From Gammaproteobacteria bacterium (GTDB lineage: Bacteria; Pseudomonadota; Gammaproteobacteria; JAJPIJ01), in the NCBI GenBank assembly GCA_035501935.1, contig DATJVC010000015.1, positions 1 to 64,000 on the forward strand: a DNA stretch of 64,000 nt, in the 5' to 3' direction. The stretch's first letter is position 1. Each line of letters opens with the position of its first letter. Below the pieces are notes generated by a model. The model saw only the letters and a list, made by a program, of their open reading frames with translations, made no database searches and was not told where the DNA came from. Shown here in pieces: positions 55,538 to 62,778 of this stretch. A program made the translations under genes and the position numbers.

Positions 55538-56044
55538 ATGGGGTTCCGTGGAGTTCTCATTGCGGCGCTGCTTGCCCCCGTGGCATGGGCGCAGCCGCCG
55601 GAACACGCCGCGCTGGTGATGGAAACGGCCTCCGGCCAGCACATCGAATTCCAGGTCGAAATCGCCGATACACCGGATGAACGCCATCAGGGGCTCATGT
55701 CGCGCCGCACGCTGTCCGGTAACGCCGGCATGTTGTTTATTTTCGAGCAGGTCCGGCCGGTGTCGATGTGGATGTACGGTACGTTATTGTCGCTGGACAT
55801 GCTGTTTATCGATGAAAGTGGCCGCATCGTCCGCGTCATGGAGGCGATGACGCCTGAATCGACGGCGCTGATCCCATCCGGGGAGCCGGTGCGGGCGGTG
55901 CTGGAGATCAACGCCGGTGTCTGCCGGCGGCTCGGCATCCGTGCCGGGGATCAGATCGACAAGAGCACCCTCAAGGCCTGGTGGTCGACGACGTCAGCGC
56001 TGCAAACGCGGTACCGAATCCCTTCAGCGACAACGGCACCTTGA
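55538..56044 (+). CDS. Secreted DUF192 family protein
   Basis: 168 residues from ATG 55538, which gives a direct signal peptide (GFRGVLIAALLAPVAWAQ); the frame is open further upstream. The DUF192 core is clear: FQVEIADTPDERHQGLMSRRTLSGNAGMLFIFEQVRPVSMWMYGTLLSLDMLFID, ending at GIRAGDQI. The tail after that (about 25 residues) lies over the 3' end of the IalB-like gene on the other strand. Function of DUF192 proteins is unknown; they are small beta-rich domains. Confidence 0.82.
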   Translation: MGFRGVLIAALLAPVAWAQPPEHAALVMETASGQHIEFQVEIADTPDERHQGLMSRRTLSGNAGMLFIFEQVRPVSMWMYGTLLSLDMLFIDESGRIVRVMEAMTPESTALIPSGEPVRAVLEINAGVCRRLGIRAGDQIDKSTLKAWWSTTSALQTRYRIPSATTAP

Positions 56045-56591
56045 CCTCCCGGCGTCCGGCGCCGTGGAAGGAGACTTCCGCCTTGCCGCCTTTTTTGAGC
56101 TTGTCGATGGTGGCGTCGTCCAACTTGAGTACAGCCTTGCAGCCGTCGGGCTGGCAGATCTCGTAGGGGAATTCCAGCGGATCGGCCTCATCGATTTTCA
56201 ACGCCACGCCGGGTGGCAGGATCACGCCGAGCGGCAGCGTGAAAAGCGCGAAAGGCTGGTTCTGCTCCGGCGCCAGCCCGACGACCACGCGCATGACGGT
56301 CTGCCCCCCCTGTTTCAGCACCAGGTTCTGGACAATGGCGCACTGTTTCTTGTCGCCCCGGCCGGCCGCCGCATCCTTCTTCTGATCGTTTTGCTGGGCC
56401 AGCTCGCAGCGGTAGGTCCAGTTGTCATAAGTCTTGGCTTCGGCGGTGGGACTGGCGACGCCGGCCTTGTCCTCGGTTTTATTGGCCTTGGTTTCCGCCC
56501 GGACCGCCGTCGTTGCGAAAATCAGGCACAGCATGAGCGCCAGAGTCAGTCCCTGCATGCGGTTTTTTTGTTGCTGCATTGAAATGTCCAT
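55971..56591 (-). CDS. Invasion-associated locus B (IalB) family periplasmic protein
   Basis: 206 residues. Signal peptide LTLALMLCLIFATTAVRAE, a short Lys/Glu/Ala linker, then the IalB domain: YDNWTYRCELA ... KKQCAIVQNLVLKQGG, ALFTLPLGVILPPGVALKID, PYEICQPDGCKAVLKLDDATIDKLKKG. Four cysteines could form two disulphides. Despite the name, the family is widespread in free-living proteobacteria with no known enzyme activity. Its last 74 bases overlap the DUF192 gene tail-to-tail. Confidence 0.85.
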   Translation of the reverse strand: MDISMQQQKNRMQGLTLALMLCLIFATTAVRAETKANKTEDKAGVASPTAEAKTYDNWTYRCELAQQNDQKKDAAAGRGDKKQCAIVQNLVLKQGGQTVMRVVVGLAPEQNQPFALFTLPLGVILPPGVALKIDEADPLEFPYEICQPDGCKAVLKLDDATIDKLKKGGKAEVSFHGAGRREVKVPLSLKGFGTAFAALTSSTTRP

Positions 56592-56738
56592 GATGTTGGC
56601 GGATAGAAGTACGGGTGGTTTCGGATGGGCGGCAGCCTAGCAGCAAGGCCAGTCTGCATCAACATGCGCCTGACTTAACCCTTTTGGATATCGACGGCGT
56701 TTATAAGGGGACATTCACCTTATCGAAAGGAGTTTGTC

Positions 56739-57545
56739 ATGAACATGAACGCAGTCACTTTGGCGGTATTGATGGCGGGGCTGACGTCGCAGGCGCACGC
56801 GATCGGTTCGCTCACCGATGTCACCGTTTATGATCGCAGGGAACACCGGACGCTGCCGGTTTACGAGCACAATGGACGTTATTACGTCGTCGGCAGGCCG
56901 GGCAATGAGTATCAAATCAACCTCCGCAACCAGAGCGGGGGCGACGTGTTGACGGTGATCTCGGTCGATGGCGTCAATGCCGTCACCGGCGAGACCGCCG
57001 GCTGGGGTCAGACCGGGTACGTGCTGAACACGAGCGTGGCCGCGGAAATCGCCGGCTGGCGCAAGAGCCAGGATCGCACCGCCGCATTCTACTTCACCCG
57101 CCTGCCGGATTCCTACGCGGCGCGCACCGACCGGCCGGACAACGTCGGCGTCATCGGCGTGGCGGTGTTCCGCCGCAAGGACGAACCGCAGCCGGTGCCG
57201 TATCCGGCATTCGGCCGCGAAGACGGGAGCAATTCCCACGAAAGCAAGGATGCCGCCAACGAGGCTGCCGCCGGCGCGCTGGCCAAACAGGCACCGGCCG
57301 CGGCATTGCGCGATGACGGACTCGATCGCAAGGCCATGCGCAGCGAAAGCCGGCTCGGCACCGGCCACGGCCGCAGTGAATACTCGTATGTCACGTACAC
57401 CGACTTCGAGCGCGCCACGGAAACGCCGGCCGAGATCATCTCCATTTATTACGACAGCTACAACAATCTGGTGGCGCAGGGCGTGATCCCGTATCAGCCG
57501 CTGGCGATCCGGCCGTTCCCCGGCAATTTCGTGCCGGATCCGTGA
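56739..57545 (+). CDS. Hypothetical periplasmic protein
   Basis: 268 residues behind AAAGGAG. Signal peptide (AVTLAVLMAGLTSQAHA). The first 140 residues look beta-rich (YVVGRPGNEYQINLRNQSGGDVLTVISVDGVNAVTG, GYVLNTSVAAEIAGWRKSQDRTAAFYFTRLPDSYAARTDRPDNVGVIGVAVF), like a small beta-sandwich. A flexible Ala/Ser-rich linker and a short C-terminal domain follow. Similar architectures occur upstream of ECF sigma genes, and here such a gene begins 35 bases downstream. No enzymatic motif was seen. Confidence 0.65.
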   Translation: MNMNAVTLAVLMAGLTSQAHAIGSLTDVTVYDRREHRTLPVYEHNGRYYVVGRPGNEYQINLRNQSGGDVLTVISVDGVNAVTGETAGWGQTGYVLNTSVAAEIAGWRKSQDRTAAFYFTRLPDSYAARTDRPDNVGVIGVAVFRRKDEPQPVPYPAFGREDGSNSHESKDAANEAAAGALAKQAPAAALRDDGLDRKAMRSESRLGTGHGRSEYSYVTYTDFERATETPAEIISIYYDSYNNLVAQGVIPYQPLAIRPFPGNFVPDP

Positions 57546-57580
57546 ACCGTGGCGGAGTTGGGCGGGCAGGAAAATAAAGT

Positions 57581-58198
57581 TTGCGCACAAATGCGGCGGC
57601 CTCCGCTACACTGGCGGATGTGGAAGCGGAGGTCGCCGCCGACGAGGATTTGATGTTGCGTTATGCCGCCGGAGAGGCGGCAGCCTTCGATGCGCTCTAT
57701 GAGCGTCACAAGGGCGGCGTGTACCGCTACCTGCTGCGGCAGTTGCGCGATCAAACGCTGGCGGAGGAGCTGTTCCAGGACATCTGGTTGAATCTCATCA
57801 ACGCGCGCGGCCGCTACCGCGTGCGGGCGAAATTCACGACCTGGCTGTACACGCTGGCGCGCAACCGGTTGACGGATCATTACCGCCGCCAGAAAGGCGT
57901 GGTGGCCATCAGCTTCGACGTGCCGGAAGAGGAAGAGGAGGACAATTTGCAGGAACCTGAGGCCCCCTCATCGGAACAACCGGAGCGGCGGTTGCTGGCG
58001 CAGGAACAACTGGCGCGGTTCATTGCGCTGGTCGAAGGCCTGCCGATGGCGCAACGAGAGGCATTCCTGCTGCACGAGGAAGGCGGCCTCGGCATCGATG
58101 AGATCGCCGCCGCCACCGGCGTCAACCGCGAGACCGCGAAGAGCCGGTTGCGTTACGCCATCGCCAAACTGAAGGCGGGGATGGATGATTGCCCATGA
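57581..58198 (+). CDS. ECF-type RNA polymerase sigma factor
   Basis: 205 residues from TTG 57581; GTG 57620 is a good alternative, being 7 bases after a TACACT element. Region 2: LMLRYAAGEAAAFDALYERHKGGVYRYLLRQL ... ELFQDIWLNLINARGRYR ... FTTWLYTLARNRLTDHYRR. An acidic linker (PEEEEEDNLQEPE) separates it from region 4: LPMAQREAFLLHEEGGLGIDEIAAATGVNRETAKSRLRYAIAKL. It overlaps the anti-sigma-like gene by ATGA, suggesting a sigma/anti-sigma unit. Confidence 0.88.
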   Translation: MRTNAAASATLADVEAEVAADEDLMLRYAAGEAAAFDALYERHKGGVYRYLLRQLRDQTLAEELFQDIWLNLINARGRYRVRAKFTTWLYTLARNRLTDHYRRQKGVVAISFDVPEEEEEDNLQEPEAPSSEQPERRLLAQEQLARFIALVEGLPMAQREAFLLHEEGGLGIDEIAAATGVNRETAKSRLRYAIAKLKAGMDDCP

Positions 58199-59082
58199 GC
58201 GACGCCCACGACAAGGATCAGGAACTGGAAAATCATCTGCGCGGCGGATCGGCGCTGTCGCAGCACTATGACGCAGCCTCCACCGAGACGCCCTCCACCG
58301 AACTGGACGCGCGCATACTTGCCGCCGCCCGGCGCGCGGTGCGTGCCGGGCCCGCGCCGCTGCCGGTGCGCAAGAAACCAATGCGATGGCCAATTCCCCT
58401 GGCGACCGCCGCGATCGTCGTTTTAAGCGCCACCGTCATCCTGCGGCTGGCCGAACAGGTGCATCAGCCGCCTGTTGCGACCAGCAACGTCGCGCCGCAG
58501 GCTGTTGAAGCCAGACGTGCCGCTGAACAAATTGCACCTGCCGCCGGGATGGATGATCGGAAAAATCGGCTGGATGGCAAGGCGCCGCGCCTGCAAGAAG
58601 AGAAAAAAACAGTCGTAACGGTTCCGGCGGCGCCTCCGCAAAATGCCGCCGGTTCGCTGGCGCAGCCCTTGCGCGACCAGTCGCCGTCGAAGGATGCGCA
58701 GCCGGCGCAGCAACCGCGGCAGGAGTTGTTCAAGGAATTTAATGCGCCGACGGTGAAACAGGGGATGGAGGAAACCCTGCCGATGGAAGAATCCGCGAAA
58801 ATGAAGACGGAAGATCGGGCGGCGCCGGCGAGCGAATCCGCGAAGATGGAAATGGAGCGGCTGGCATCGCCGCCCCCCGCCTCATCCCTGGCCGCGCCAC
58901 GGGCAGTGGCGCGGCCGCAGACTTCGTCATCGGAAGAACCCGTGGTGTTCAAGACGCCTGAATTGTGGCTGGAGCACATTCGGGAACTGCGCAAGGCGGG
59001 GAAACTTTCAGAAGCGGAGGCAGGCCTCATCCAATTCAGGAAGGTTTATCCGGACTATGCGTTGCCCGCCGATTTGAAGTGA
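58195..59082 (+). CDS. Putative single-pass anti-sigma factor
   Basis: 295 residues from ATG 58195, overlapping the sigma stop. The first 60 residues are soluble and cytoplasmic by position (LDARILAAARRAVRAG). One membrane helix follows at about 65-83 (WPIPLATAAIVVLSATVIL). The periplasmic part is Gln/Ala/Pro/Lys-rich and low-complexity (about 90-245). It ends with a compact helical segment (PELWLEHIRELRKAGKLSEAEAGLIQFRKVYPDY) that looks TPR-like. No zinc-anti-sigma HxxxCxxC motif is visible, so the call rests on topology and context. Confidence 0.7.
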   Translation: MSDAHDKDQELENHLRGGSALSQHYDAASTETPSTELDARILAAARRAVRAGPAPLPVRKKPMRWPIPLATAAIVVLSATVILRLAEQVHQPPVATSNVAPQAVEARRAAEQIAPAAGMDDRKNRLDGKAPRLQEEKKTVVTVPAAPPQNAAGSLAQPLRDQSPSKDAQPAQQPRQELFKEFNAPTVKQGMEETLPMEESAKMKTEDRAAPASESAKMEMERLASPPPASSLAAPRAVARPQTSSSEEPVVFKTPELWLEHIRELRKAGKLSEAEAGLIQFRKVYPDYALPADLK

Positions 59083-59098
59083 AAGTGTTCTGAATCTG

Positions 59099-59572
59099 TC
59101 AGCGGCCCTTCAACTGCGTCCACCAGGCCGGCAGACGCAGATCGTTGAAGACATCATCGGTGTCATACGGTTTGATGTCGAGCACCGGCGTGCCGTCATA
59201 GGCGTCCAACCGGCGCACCTTGAGCCGGGCACCCTCGCGTGAAAGCAGCTCCACAACTGCGAGACCAATCGGATTGGGTCGGTCGCGGCCGCGGGCGGTG
59301 AATACGCCTTGCAGGGGAATGTCTTCACGCCCGCGCGGATGCGTTTGCAGTTTCATCCGTGCGTGGTCGTCGACCTTGTGCATGTAAAACAAAACGAACA
59401 GGTGCGACCACGCCTCTATGCCCTCCAGCGCCGGCGCAAAGTCCTCGTCGATGATGATTTCCGACTCCAGCGTGCGGCGTTGCCGGTGGATTTCATTTTC
59501 AGCTGCGCCGGTGTGTACGTAACCGATGGGTCGCAGGGTGATCGGGGCCGGTGGAGATTCAGGTCTGGACAT
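59099..59572 (-). CDS. trmO: tRNA (N6-threonylcarbamoyladenosine(37)-N6)-methyltransferase TrmO
   Basis: 157 residues. The YaeB/TsaA fold is recognised by IGYVHTGAAE at the start, LEGIEAWSHLFVLFYMHKVD, the signature FTARGRDRPNPIGLAVVELL and LDAYDGTPVLDIKPYD. It methylates t6A37 in tRNA-Thr using SAM. It overlaps the M50 protease gene by 14 bases on the same strand, so the two are probably co-transcribed. Confidence 0.9.
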   Translation of the reverse strand: MSRPESPPAPITLRPIGYVHTGAAENEIHRQRRTLESEIIIDEDFAPALEGIEAWSHLFVLFYMHKVDDHARMKLQTHPRGREDIPLQGVFTARGRDRPNPIGLAVVELLSREGARLKVRRLDAYDGTPVLDIKPYDTDDVFNDLRLPAWWTQLKGR

Positions 59573-60272
59573 TGCCGGTCATTATTTGATGCACATCGTG
59601 AGTCATGATGGCGAGGTAGGCCGTCAGCCCCAGATACCAAAGACCGTAGTGGATGCGTGTCTCCACCGGCACGGCGTAATAGTGCGCCGGCATGGTGCTC
59701 CCGCCACGCAGGGTGCTGAGCAGCTGCGGCAGGGCCAGGATGGCGATCAGGATCAGCATGGGGCTGGGATTCACCAAAAACAGTCCAAGCAGGATTGGCG
59801 CGCCCAGCCACCAGATCTTGGGCGACAGTATCGCGGTGATGCGGCCGCCGTCCATCGGCGACAGCGGGATGAGATTGAACAGGTTGATCATGAACCCGGC
59901 GTAAGCGAGCGCCATCAACAGACCGCTTTGCTGCTCGCGCGCCAGCGCGTAACACAACACCGAGGCGATGGTGCCGGCGACCGGCCCGGCGATGCCGACA
60001 TAGGCCTCGGTCTCCACGTCGTGGGGTATCTCCTTCATCTGGATCCACGCGCCGACGAAGGGGATGAAGGTCGGCGCACCGACCTTGAGCCCGCGCTGCC
60101 GCGCGGCGAGGAAGTGCCCCATCTCGTGGAAAAAGATCAGCAGCACGAAACCGACCGAGTAGCGCCATCCAAACAGAAAAGAATAGGTCAACATCGACAG
60201 CAACATGGTGCCGCTCGTCGTCAGCACCGGGCCGAGCTTGAGTACCTTCAACAGCAGGAATAGGGCCTTCAT
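59559..60272 (-). CDS. Site-2 protease family (M50) membrane metalloprotease
   Basis: 237 residues, mostly membrane helices. The zinc-binding HExxH is in LIFFHEMGHFLAARQRG (about 48-65). The third ligand motif N-x-x-P-x-x-x-x-D-G is in INLFNLIPLSPMDGGRI. There is no PDZ domain, placing it among the minimal site-2-protease relatives rather than RseP. It might act in intramembrane cleavage, possibly of an anti-sigma factor such as the one encoded nearby; this is inference. Confidence 0.85.
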   Translation of the reverse strand: MKALFLLLKVLKLGPVLTTSGTMLLSMLTYSFLFGWRYSVGFVLLIFFHEMGHFLAARQRGLKVGAPTFIPFVGAWIQMKEIPHDVETEAYVGIAGPVAGTIASVLCYALAREQQSGLLMALAYAGFMINLFNLIPLSPMDGGRITAILSPKIWWLGAPILLGLFLVNPSPMLILIAILALPQLLSTLRGGSTMPAHYYAVPVETRIHYGLWYLGLTAYLAIMTHDVHQIMTGNVQT

Positions 60273-60279
60273 GGCGGTT

Positions 60280-61137
60280 TCAAGAAGGTTTCTTCTTGCC
60301 GGTCAGGGTGCGGTAGAGGGCGATCACCGCCGCGGCGATCACGACCCCCAGTTTTTTGAGCAGGATCAGCAACGGGCCGAGCAGGCCGGCCAGCTTGCCG
60401 AGCAGCCCGGTCTTGGCGGCGACGCCGGCGACCAAGGCGGCCAGGCCCACGGCGGCAACCTTGTCGGTGGCGCTGTTGAAGTCGGCGTAGCGTTTGCCCT
60501 CGACAAAACGCAATTGCTTGAGCAGGGTTTCGACATACGGCTTGCGCTGCGGCAGCTCCTGAAGGCCGGTGACGAGGTTCATGCTGATGTAGCCGTGCCG
60601 GCCGAGGCTCAACGTGTTGAAGTTGACGAATTCGTGATCCGCGCTCCTGCCGGTGACGGCCCACAGCACCTTGTTGCTGGCGGAATCGTAGTGCGGTTTC
60701 TCCGCCCATCCCGTGACCAGGAGCGGCGGCAGGTTTTTCTCCTTGCGTCGCTCGTTGACCTCCTCCGTTCCCTGCTGCATGGCCTTGAGCATGGCGTCGG
60801 CGTCCCAGTTCCTGGCGTCGTCGTCCTTCACGTAGCCGCTGTCGTTGTATTCCAGGAACACGCTCCAGTCGGCGTCGGGATTTTCGGAGATGAGTCCGAG
60901 CACGCCATCGACCTCCTTGTGTCCGGCGCTGCGCAGCGCCCGCTTGGTCTGATCGGCGTCGAGAAAAACAAAGCCCGCCGGCAGATCCAGGACGGCCTGA
61001 TCGGCCAGCGGGATCGACAACGGCCCGGACTTCCAGTGCAGTTCTGTCCCGGCAGCGGGCGGCGCAGTGTCCGCCGCGCCCGTCAATGGCCAGAGGACCG
61101 CACACAATAAAACGGCGACGCCGGCGTATGCGCGCAT
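60280..61137 (-). CDS. DUF2167 family membrane protein
   Basis: 285 residues. Signal peptide (VAVLLCAVLWPLTGAA). The DUF2167 body is visible at HWKSGPLSIPLADQAVLDLPAGFVFLD, DWSVFLEYNDSGYVKDDDA, GWAEKPHYDSASNKVLWAV and LVTGLQELPQRKPYVETLLKQLRFVEGKRYADF. A C-terminal hydrophobic region of two or three helices (about 215-272) ends in a basic tail. Function unknown. It is 7 bases upstream of the M50 protease gene on the same strand. Confidence 0.85.
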   Translation of the reverse strand: MRAYAGVAVLLCAVLWPLTGAADTAPPAAGTELHWKSGPLSIPLADQAVLDLPAGFVFLDADQTKRALRSAGHKEVDGVLGLISENPDADWSVFLEYNDSGYVKDDDARNWDADAMLKAMQQGTEEVNERRKEKNLPPLLVTGWAEKPHYDSASNKVLWAVTGRSADHEFVNFNTLSLGRHGYISMNLVTGLQELPQRKPYVETLLKQLRFVEGKRYADFNSATDKVAAVGLAALVAGVAAKTGLLGKLAGLLGPLLILLKKLGVVIAAAVIALYRTLTGKKKPS

Positions 61138-61146
61138 GAAGTCGGG

Positions 61147-62634
61147 TCAGTTTTTGTCCAGATTCTTTTCAAGCGCTTCGCACAGGGTGCGCAGCACCGT
61201 GACGCGGCCGTGGCGCTTGTCATTGGCGGCGACCAGGGTCCATGGCGCGTTGGCGGTGCTGGTGCGCGCCACCATCTCGTCCACCGCCTCTTCATAGGCG
61301 CCCCACTGCTTGCGGTTGCGCCAGTCCTCCTCGGTGATTTTGTGGCGCTTGTGGGCCAGACGCTGGCGTTCCTCGAATCGCCGCAACTGCTCCTCGGGAG
61401 TGATATGCAGCCAGAATTTCGCCAGGCAAATGCCGTGTTCGCTCAACTGCTCTTCAAAGGCGTTGATCTCACCAAAGGCGCGCCCCCATTCCTCGGGAGT
61501 GGCGAATCCCTCCACGCGCTCGACCAGCACCCGCCCGTACCAGGAACGGTCGTAGATGGTCATGTAGCCGGCGCGCGGCAGGTGCCGCCAGAATCGCCAC
61601 AGGTAATGTTGTGCCCGTTCTTCGTCGGTGGGCGCCGCGACCGGAATCACCTGGATGAGGCGCGCGTCCGTGGACGCGGCGACACGGCGGATGGCGCCGC
61701 CCTTGCCGGCGGCATCCCAGCCCTCGAACAACGCCACGCTCGAACGTTTCTTCTGCCAGGCCTTCCATGTAAGTTTGTTCAACCGGCTCTGCAACTCGGC
61801 CAGCTCGCGCTCATACTGCTCGACCGTGAGCCTGGCCGAGGCGTTCACCGTGTCCAGTATGGTGCGGCGGCCGTGCGCCGGCCGCTCGGCCTTCTCCGAC
61901 TCCGGTTTCTCTGCCTTGGTCTTGGCGGCACGCGCCGACAATTTTTGCTCGATTGTTTTCAGCAGCAATTGACCGGTGATCAGATCGCGGTGCCGCGCGT
62001 CCTTTGCATCCACGATGTGCCACGGCGCGTTGCCGGTATCCGTCGCCCGTATGGCCTCTTCGGAGACCTTGGCAAAACGGTTGTACATTTTATTAAAGCG
62101 TTTTTCCCAGGGCGTCAGTTTTCGTTTTTGTTTGCGCAGGGTTTTTTCCAGTCGCCGGGCCTGCTCCTTCTTCGAAATGTGAAACCAGAGCTTGACCAGC
62201 AGGGCGCCGCCGTCCGTCAGGGTGCGTTCCAGCATCGTGATCTGCGTCAGTTCGGCATGATAGGCGGTGCGACCAGACTCACGGAACGCGCGCTGGACGA
62301 TGGGATTGGTGTACCAGCTGCCGAAGAGTATGCCGATGGTGCCTGCCGGCGGCAGCCTGCGCCAGAAGCGCCAGTGCCGCGGCCGCTCGCGTTCCTCGTC
62401 GCTTTCGTCCCAGAACGCCACCGAGCGGATGCCGCGGGCGTCCAGCCATTCGCACAGCCGGTTGACCACTTCGCTTTTACCGGCCGCTTCCACGCCGGAC
62501 ACGATCACGATGACCGGGAATTTGGCCTCGCGCAACTGCCGCTGCGCCTCCAGCAGCCGCGCCCGCAACTGGGGTTCGGCCTTGGCGAACTCCGCCTTGC
62601 TGACCTTTTGTCCGACCTCCGCTGTTTCAAACAT
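61147..62634 (-). CDS. pap: Polyphosphate:AMP phosphotransferase (two-domain PPK2)
   Basis: 495 residues from ATG 62634, since GGAGG sits five bases upstream; the longer frame to 63186 runs over the helicase gene. Two tandem PPK2 domains are visible. Domain 1 has VIVSGVEAAGKSEVVNRL and WDESDEERERPRHWRFWRRLP; domain 2 has FEGWDAAGKGGAIRR, HYLWRFWRHLPRAG and IYDRSWYGRVLVERVEGF. The two-domain (class II) form phosphorylates AMP to ADP with polyphosphate as donor, recovering energy from stored polyphosphate. A Lys/Glu-rich linker (about 240-265) joins the halves. Confidence 0.9.
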   Translation of the reverse strand: MFETAEVGQKVSKAEFAKAEPQLRARLLEAQRQLREAKFPVIVIVSGVEAAGKSEVVNRLCEWLDARGIRSVAFWDESDEERERPRHWRFWRRLPPAGTIGILFGSWYTNPIVQRAFRESGRTAYHAELTQITMLERTLTDGGALLVKLWFHISKKEQARRLEKTLRKQKRKLTPWEKRFNKMYNRFAKVSEEAIRATDTGNAPWHIVDAKDARHRDLITGQLLLKTIEQKLSARAAKTKAEKPESEKAERPAHGRRTILDTVNASARLTVEQYERELAELQSRLNKLTWKAWQKKRSSVALFEGWDAAGKGGAIRRVAASTDARLIQVIPVAAPTDEERAQHYLWRFWRHLPRAGYMTIYDRSWYGRVLVERVEGFATPEEWGRAFGEINAFEEQLSEHGICLAKFWLHITPEEQLRRFEERQRLAHKRHKITEEDWRNRKQWGAYEEAVDEMVARTSTANAPWTLVAANDKRHGRVTVLRTLCEALEKNLDKN

Positions 62635-62718
62635 GCCCGCCTCCTTGTCCCGCCCCATGAGCAGGATACGTCCTGATATTAGTTGCTCATGAAGGCCCGC
62701 CCTTGTCAATGTATGGAT

Positions 62719-62732
62719 TTGATCCATATCAA
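62719..62732. promoter_or_regulatory. Perfect FNR/ANR-type box between pap and the Lhr-type helicase
   Basis: TTGAT (62719-62723), CCAT, ATCAA (62728-62732) is the exact FNR consensus TTGAT-N4-ATCAA. It lies 85 bases upstream of pap on the reverse strand and about 50 bases before the helicase start. Relative to TACAAT (62745-62750) it would be centred near -31, a repressing position for the helicase. On the pap side no matching -10 was found at the standard class II distance. Confidence 0.6.
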
Positions 62733-62778
62733 CCGGCGCAGCGCTACAATGCGTCTTCGCCACCCATCCTGGTCCCCC

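Noticed and set aside
60205-61110. Forward 301-codon frame opposite the DUF2167 gene
   Set aside because: Low-complexity Gln/Gly/Val shadow; the reverse frame has a signal peptide and DUF2167 features.
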